Source: Xanthostigma xanthostigma
Taxonomy: Eukaryota > Arthropoda > Insecta > Raphidioptera > Raphidiidae
Length of the DNA: 64,000 nt
Assembly: GCA_963575645.1 (NCBI GenBank)
Contig: OY754465.1
Coordinates: 39,706,401-39,770,400 of the forward strand
Direction of reading: 5' to 3'
The first letter of the stretch is position 1, and each line of letters begins with the position of its first letter. Under the pieces are notes generated by a model. It saw only the letters and a program-made list of their open reading frames with translations, was not told the DNA's origin and searched no databases. Shown here one piece after another: positions 57,358-64,000 of this stretch. A program made the position numbers and the translations under genes.

Positions 57358-58383
57358 TAAGACTTACTTAGGTACTTAATTTTTAAAAACACGTAAAATA
57401 TTAAATCTTTGTAAATAAACTGTTCTGTGTAATAAAAAAATATCCACTAGAATATTTTTTAATGTTCTGAGTGTTTTTTTCTAATACAATAGACATTTTG
57501 TTACAATCGAAGTTTTATTATATTAAAGCCATTTAAATATGGGAAAGTGTATTATAAATTTAGTTTTAAATAGTGAATGCGATTGAATGGCCACAAGCAA
57601 TAAAATCCGCACCTGTACTAAAGACTAATTTGTAAGTCTGTCATAAAGCGGGTTGGATAAAGACAAAGTTTATATACGTCGATGCAAGTTGGACAAGGAA
57701 GAAAATATATCTTTTATTTTTAGTTACCCACATAAACCATTAAAATTTTTGATTTGTAAAATTGACGCGAGATATAAAAATAATATTTATTGTGTAATAA
57801 AAGTTTTACCTGAAAAATAACAAATATCCGACGAGTAGATGAGAACATATACAGGACTTATCAAAACACGAAAAAAAGAAGTTAGGGTCGTTATTCAGCC
57901 GAGAAACGCCAGGCCCTAAAGCGTAATTTTAACTGACCTTGGAACTTAAGAACATTAAAGATATATTTTAGAACTTATTTTAAGTGCTTAGGTAAATATT
58001 AAGAGCAAAATATATATTTTGGAGTCATACAATTTTATATATTAGCAAGTTACATTAATGTTTCGCAATTATCCAGATTCGACTGTAATTTGAATAAAAA
58101 ACATTGAAACAATTTCAATAACGAAATAAAAAAGCATAATTTTTACTTAAGTTTTACAATAGCGGTCCCTACCTGCATTCAATCGAAAGTAGAGAATAAA
58201 ATTACTCGAAATAGGAAAAATAACGAAGGGAAATTACGTTGAGATATCTGGGGTGGAATGTATTACATTACGCACGCTTGGTGACATTATGTTAAAAACA
58301 AACACCAGCGAGTTTTAACAACCACACGAATGATAATATCACAACTTTTGAGTAAACATCACTTTTTTACGGACGAACATAAA
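57358..58383. other. No gene; possible pogo end
   Basis: Read on the minus strand from 58085, CAGTCGAATCTGGATAATTG resembles a Tigger/pogo terminus followed by TA. No partner end was found. Confidence 0.4.
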
Positions 58384-58505
58384 TTTACTATGAAATAGGT
58401 ATAGTGCGACCATTGTTTATTTTTTATTACAACACTAGTGCGGAATGGATTAGTTTAAATATCTGTACACAAAAGCTACTTTTTATAGAAGGAAGTGCAA
58501 TTTTT
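58384..58505. mobile_element. CTATTTTATAGG-family short copy
   Basis: TTACTATGAAATAGGTATAG to CTACTTTTTATAGAAGGAAG and TGCAA; colinear with 48090-48221. Confidence 0.45.
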
Positions 58506-59156
58506 TTTATTGTGAAATTATTCTTTCTGCCGAACATACCGCAAATTCGCGTGCCGTACATCAGAGCAAGCGATGGGGCCTTTAATTGGTATTTCTGACT
58601 CATTCTGTAAATGAAAAATTTCTCTGTACTCTGAGAGATACCACGTTTTACTGCCATCGTTAATCATACATACATATAGGATTACCCACCATAATAATAT
58701 AAGATTTGAGTATTTCATCTTACGGCATATAAACTAACCAAATCTATGATAATTTATCATGTATTTCCTTTTTGAATTATGTAGTAGCCAAATTAGTAGA
58801 TAATTTATTACCGAAATGATATGTATTAGAGCTCTTTTACTAACGCTTTAGCGCAGAACAATTTTAATGGTTTACATATTTCTACTATGTACCCGGTTAC
58901 GTCACCGCGGTCGAAATCAAAAGTTGCCGTTACAGTACTAAGTGCTATACCGCGTGTACATGATTACGTCATTACAATTAAGAATAGTTTACTGACATCT
59001 GACGAAAAAGGATACAGTAAAGCTGACAGTGAAGTTTTACTTCACTTTCGTAAAATTTCGCCGAATTGGCGGTGATCCTACATAAAAAAAACAGTTTTTG
59101 ATGAAAACGCGCACATTGAAGCGATTTTCTTTCACAAGTAATTTCATAAAATGTCA
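58506..59156. other. No gene recognised
   Basis: Overlapping opposite-strand frames (58404-58718, 58887-59178) have no known domain. Confidence 0.5.
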
Positions 59157-59164
59157 GTTGACAC

Positions 59165-59410
59165 CATAGACGTAGCAACGATTTTATCCTGGGGGAGGCA
59201 AATTTTCAACTCTACCTACCATTACCAATTGCCACTTACACATAATTTGAAAATTGTTCATAGAAGCGAAATCGATCAACACGACTTTCTGGAGAAATTT
59301 CACGACAAAGAAAGTATGTAGAAATATCTTGTAGTGTGTACCTTGCACGTGAACAATTAATATTCTAGGGTGGGTCAGGCCCACCTTACCTCCCTCTTGC
59401 TTCGCCAATG
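59165..59410. mobile_element. hAT-like miniature element (CATNGRCGWAGCAA ends)
   Basis: Left CATAGACGTAGCAA; right end, read inward, CATTGGCGAAGCAA. Flanking octamers GTTGACAC and TTTGAAAC share six of eight bases. Both ends carry GGGAGG tracts. The minus-strand frame inside is not a gene. Confidence 0.7.
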
Positions 59411-59418
59411 TTTGAAAC

Positions 59419-61429
59419 ACTGTCACATCATGTCAACATTTTAGGAAATCATAGGTTACAATTGGCTGCGATTATGTGCACTAGTGAACTCGCTTACTCT
59501 TTAGTATATTTAGTATTTTATTTACATAAAAGTTGGATGAAATAATACTATTTACAATTAAAGTGCATATAAAACATAAATTTTCGAGGTAAAAAATGAC
59601 ATTATTTTATAATTATTATTTATCAAAGCGATAAATTTAACATGGCATTATTTATCGTGCTGGTATTTTTACTATTTGTTACAATTGGTTATAAATCAAG
59701 AACTTGTTTATGAAAAAGTCCGCAATAGACATTGCATTATGTAAAAAAATGGCACACGGTGTCACACAACGCGTGTAATTTGATATGGATCTGGAAACAA
59801 CGAAATCTTTGCATACAAACATAACATATTATTATACCGTATGTCTAATAACTCAGGTATGACTTTCAAAGCAAAAAAAAAAAAAAAAAACAACTACTTG
59901 GTTATCAATACCAAACAATTCGCCAACAATGATTATTAAAAATTAGGAAAATCTAAGAAAATTATTTCACAATCAAGGTTATGTTAATCCACCTACAAAT
60001 GGAGCTATATGTAGAGAGAGAAAGAGAAAAGAGAGAGAAATGAACACAATCTACGGTCACCATTTTCATTAAAATACCACACACTGCTTCGACGTAAATA
60101 ATCTAATTTTATCTAAAGAAAACACGAGGCTGGATTTGCCGCAAGATTCCTAGCTAGATTTGACTACTAGTTTTCTAGCGCTGGAGTTTTTAATTGCTAT
60201 TATGTGCTCGTTTCACACGAGACGTCTTTTCAAGATTGTTTTATGGGTAGATCTGGTGCGCGTGCAAATATAAATACAGAGCAAAACGTGTCTGTTGTCT
60301 GACTCTGAGCAGAATGACGTCATGTTGGTTTATGGGCGGTTTGTCTCCCAAGTGACAAGATACTGTTTCCTGATTGGTTCTTGCTCTGAGCAAGCAGAGG
60401 ACCTAGAAAGAAACATAGCCCCTGTTCTAATTTTAAAATTTACCTTGTGAGCTAGCAGGCGAGCCCGTAGTGTGACATTTCCAGCCTCGTATCCAGCCTG
60501 CCGGCCAGCAGAAGTCCAAGCAGTGTTTTCAGCCTCGTAGGCCTAAAGATGATCGTTAAGTATTGTTTTCAAAATGATTGAATAGTCATATAAAAAAAGT
60601 GCTTAAGAAGACTATTAGAGACAGGAAAAACGTCTTTTTATTCTCAGGTTTGTGCTTCTTCCTGACAACTGACTAGGTTCCGAATATGATGAACCTGATG
60701 AATTTCTTGGTATACTCAAATGATTTGTTCGCAATGATTAGAAGCGCAGTATGTCGTGCTGTCCCGAGCCTCCTTAGAAAAAAACTTTTAGGCCTTATGA
60801 CTCGGGGAGAATAATCCTAAAATTTAAAGTCATTCCAGCCGGATCATCATTTCACATGTGTTTACGGACCGCTAAGAAAGCAAACTTACGACATAGCACG
60901 ACAAAGGAAATACTTAGCAAACATTTTATTTTAGATTAATTAATGACAAAATTTCGCTTAGAAAAATAAAAGATTTTTGACGTGTTTCGATTCCTTGAAT
61001 TAATATGCTAGGATTTTGTGACACACTGTACGCAAATAATGGGACCGGACGCTTTTCAGGTTTAGCAACTATTGTCATTTGAAGCACCAGCTAGTCAGTA
61101 TAGCCGTGACATTTTACTGAAATTGCGTAGATTTCAATAGAGATAACAAATCACACAGCACTAAGGTCAATGAAGAACTATGTCATACTTATATCTAGAT
61201 TTAAAAATTTACTTGCACTTTGCAAGCGGAATTATGAACAGCTGAGAATTAAAATAAAAAAAAACTCGCAAATTATAACAATGGCACCAACCGTAGTGAT
61301 CAAACCTACGATCTTTAGGTTATATTTAGTATGCGTACATTGCAACATATTTCATGAATTAATTTACCTTAAAATAATGTTTATAGTTTCAGAAATATGT
61401 ATGAATATATAATGATAATAATAATATTT
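59419..61429. other. No recognised gene; repeats and a promoter-like stretch
   Basis: Poly-A at 59873-59890 and a GA-rich run at 60014-60040. At 60200-60540 the sequence is GC-richer, with CAAATATAAATACA, TGACGTCA and CTGATTGGTTC, resembling TATA, CRE and CCAAT-type sites, but no gene follows that I can recognise. At about 61260-61325 a degraded SINE piece (AAACCTACGATCTTTAGGTT) matches 55900-55921. Confidence 0.4.
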
Positions 61430-61559
61430 TCTTCTATATGTTGTCAGAGAATCTAAAGAACAAATTAGTAAAGGTTTCATCAAAATCAGTTCAGTGGTCT
61501 CTGAGATTAGTTCATGCAAACAAAGAACGTTTCTTTTTTATAATAATAAATAGTATAGA
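61430..61559 (-). mobile_element. 5' part of a Helitron-like element
   Basis: Read on the minus strand it starts TCTATACTATTTATTATTAT and continues with GAACTAATCTCAGAGACCAC, a common layout for the 5' end of insect Helitron-like repeats. No CTAG end was found. Confidence 0.45.
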
Positions 61560-62300
61560 TTGTGGACAATATTCAAATTAAATTTATATTTTTTACAATT
61601 TCTGATATATTGCTAAACGTTTACCTCATCTGTAAAAAAAATTATATTAACAACGATATAAACATTTTACAGATGGCATACTAACGAGTTATCTCGACAT
61701 AGCTATAAATAAGCAAATGTCACAAGAAAATATTTTATGAAAGAAATTAAAATCTATAATTTATAACGTAGATTAAAGAATAGGTAGTTTTATTTTGTAG
61801 ATATTACACTACATTTTATAATTTAAAATATATTAGAGTATGTATTGTATCAATCACTAAGACCTTGTATGCAAATATCGTATTCATGACGACGCATTAA
61901 TTTTCCTATGACAGAAAGTCACACACTGCTTCATAAAATAAAATTAATGGTTCTCAAACCATTATAAATATACCGATTGATGTGTGATTTATTGATACGA
62001 TTTATTTTTAATTAATTCAGATGGAAATATTATTTTTTTATAAAAAAAAACATTCAGAATGTATTGTTGTCGGGTATAATAATTAACTACTTAAATTCAA
62101 CATCGATAAGTTACGGTTTTTACAAGAAGAAATGTAATCAAAATACCATAACGAAAAGGAACCATTTTTTGAAAACATCTTGAAACATCCTATTGTAGGC
62201 CAATCTTTGTTTGTTATTAATTTTTCATTAATATTTCGATAAAAATTCATCTTAATTCTATTAGAAAATAAGTAGATACTAATTAATTTTTAAATTTTTT
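61560..62300. other. No gene recognised
   Basis: Very AT-rich sequence without frames or repeats of note. Confidence 0.55.
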
Positions 62301-62309
62301 TAATTATTT

Positions 62310-62341
62310 CTGAAGAAGAGCCAAATCCGGACCTAAACGTC
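62310..62341 (+). ncRNA. Degenerate hammerhead-like motif with Penelope-like tail
   Basis: CTGAAGA, then AGAGCCAAATCCGGACC, then TAAACGTC. It aligns with 37902-37933 but the conserved GAAAC is changed to TAAAC and stem II is broken, so it should be inactive. The sequence after it (AAAAATTGGTCGATAATTTT and on to TTTGAATAAT, to 62412) matches the arms at 43457-43610. Confidence 0.4.
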
Positions 62342-62539
62342 ATCTATTGAATTATAATTTTTTGTCAATATACAGTCTGAAAAAATTGGTCGATAATTTT
62401 ATTTATTTGAATAATATTGTAGAGCTAATGCAAAATTGATGTTTTCAGTTTTGAGTTTTATTAACATTTCTAAACGTTTTATGCATCTTTGATAGCAACA
62501 AAGAACTTAAGAATGTCAAAATAAAAAAGGGACTATGTA

Positions 62540-62660
62540 TTACTTTACACTACAGAAATAAAACAGATATTGTATAAAAATAATAGTACTACCGCCGGGA
62601 TGAGCCTACGAGGCAAGTGTTCTAATTCGCCGCCAACCTACGCTTAATGTTCTATAGTGC
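62540..62660 (-). mobile_element. tRNA-derived SINE, second copy
   Basis: ACTTTACACTACAGAAATAA and CGCTTAATGTTCTATAGTGC align with 55840-55975. The box B region is degraded (GAGCCTACG for GAACCTACG). Confidence 0.5.
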
Positions 62661-64000
62661 CAAAAAAAGTTTTACTATAAAAAAACGGGTCGCAATAGAA
62701 AACTTTACCGATAAAATAGTGAACTAAAATTATCCAGAATGGTGTGTAACGAAGAATATTATGGCCTGGGCCCTAGATCCTGCCATTCAATCGTCGCCAA
62801 TAATATATGGCATATACAAATACATTATAAATGATAATTTCCCATGTAAATATACTCGTAGGGATGCCGTTGTGTATAACATCATAGCATGGCATTTGGC
62901 TCGTCTATTATAAACCACTTCGTTATCAAATTCTAATTTCAAAGTATCAGTTGAATTTTTAATGTAATAAAATAATAATAAATTAAAATAGTACTAGGAC
63001 CATCCCTCCCTTAATTTTGTTTTTAAATCCCAAATTTAAGTGCCATCTTATTTTATTGGTACCTTACACGGTCGCTTATAAAATTCGTAATTTTTCAGTT
63101 CGATGTAACTGGCAAAAATCTATACGAGATAAAAGTGTCGCCATGTGTTTATGCCATGGTATAAAAACCTAAATAGACGCATCGATACATCAGACTTTTA
63201 TTATATCGGTAAGAAATATATAATTGACGTAACAGTCTAAGTATGGCGTACGCAGTATGCGCGAACCGCGATGCAGGTCTCTAGTTACACCACGTGAGGC
63301 CCATCTGCGACCTTCTACAAGGCAGCAACCTCACAGGGACGGATTGGCGCAAAAACATCTCATGAACAAAAATCATTATCAACTTCGATCAATATTATTG
63401 TTTTTTCTTCTTTAAGAATCATAGACTCTGACGACCTCAGCTGTCGAGCGTCTATAGTTCAGGTCGTAAATTTGAGATAGTGTTTCATACACTTACGTAT
63501 CACAATATACGCGGCACAGTTCTTATGCGTGGCACCGAGCACATTGTCTTATTGTTTCGTTGCTTCATTAAGCAAATCACAGTCACTTCGATTTCAGAAT
63601 CGAAAAATATAATAAAACACAATCTATCTATTTGTCTTTAATGATTATTTAGCATTTAACGAGGTTTCTAGACAAAATCGCGATTAAATTGTGGACACAA
63701 TTTATATCGAGACGAGAAAGGCAACCTAGATATGAGTTGTAAAATTTCTCGAATCGAAATACGAGACGAGAACGGCCATTTCTAAACGAGACAAGACTAG
63801 GCGGCGACACTAGTGGCTTATCTCGGTTTAGAACCAATGCACACATGCTACTTAGGACGATTTTGTGACGAAGACGCTCGGAGATCATTCAATACAGTCG
63901 AAATACACAAATAATGTACCACGAACGCGCGATCGTAGAAAAAACTTCATAAGTCTTCTCGTAGTCATACGATATTTCATGTCATGACTCTGATGAGGAT
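62661..64000. other. No gene recognised
   Basis: Small palindrome at 63421-63455 (ATAGAC...CGTCTAT around GACCTCAGCTGTCGAG). Repeated CGAGACGAGA at 63708-63790 on both sides of a short AT stretch. The frame at 63649-63888 is unrecognised. Confidence 0.5.

Overview
The window is AT-rich, repeat-dense eukaryotic nuclear DNA. I found no convincing host protein-coding gene. The repeats point to an arthropod, most likely an insect: a Ty3/gypsy element of Mag-like build, Helitron-like elements with TC and CTAG ends, Penelope-like remnants, and hAT, pogo, Harbinger and TTAA-target miniature transposons. I cannot fix the order; Lepidoptera is a guess from the look of some repeats. The window is probably intergenic or lies in a large intron.

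The one intact gene is the fused gag-pol frame of an LTR retrotransposon (3330-7604, minus strand). Its two 109-bp LTRs are identical. It is flanked by a 5-bp duplication (GATAG) and has a primer-binding site and a polypurine tract. The insertion is young. The protease active-site triplet reads D-T-K instead of D-T-G.

Region by region: 1-3.3 kb holds a miniature inverted-repeat element, microsatellites, a tRNA-derived SINE head and a hairpin. 3.3-7.6 kb is the retrotransposon, followed at 7.7-8.6 kb by a TTAA-flanked inverted-repeat element. 11.9-17.6 kb is a cluster of small DNA transposons: pogo-like, a second copy of the first miniature element, a hAT-like element nested in an older one, and a hAT-like element with a perfect 8-bp duplication. 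26.9-34.5 kb carries two 420-bp fold-back elements at TTAA sites, a broken THAP-domain fragment, a CGCG-rich palindromic element and a hammerhead-like motif. 37.7-47.1 kb holds long Penelope-like hairpins, several Helitrons, hAT elements and a nested palindrome with a tRNA-like box. 48.1-53.3 kb is another nest of inverted-repeat elements. 55-63.5 kb has SINEs, a Harbinger-derived element with the N-terminal part of its transposase, one more hAT-like element and a third, degenerate hammerhead-like motif.

There is no operon or pathway to describe: the biology here is transposition. The autonomous-looking retrotransposon sits among non-autonomous elements that would need transposases from elsewhere. 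I do not see a clearly new system. The most interesting leads are the hammerhead-like motifs, the altered protease of a young retrotransposon, the fold-back pair and the broken THAP fragment.
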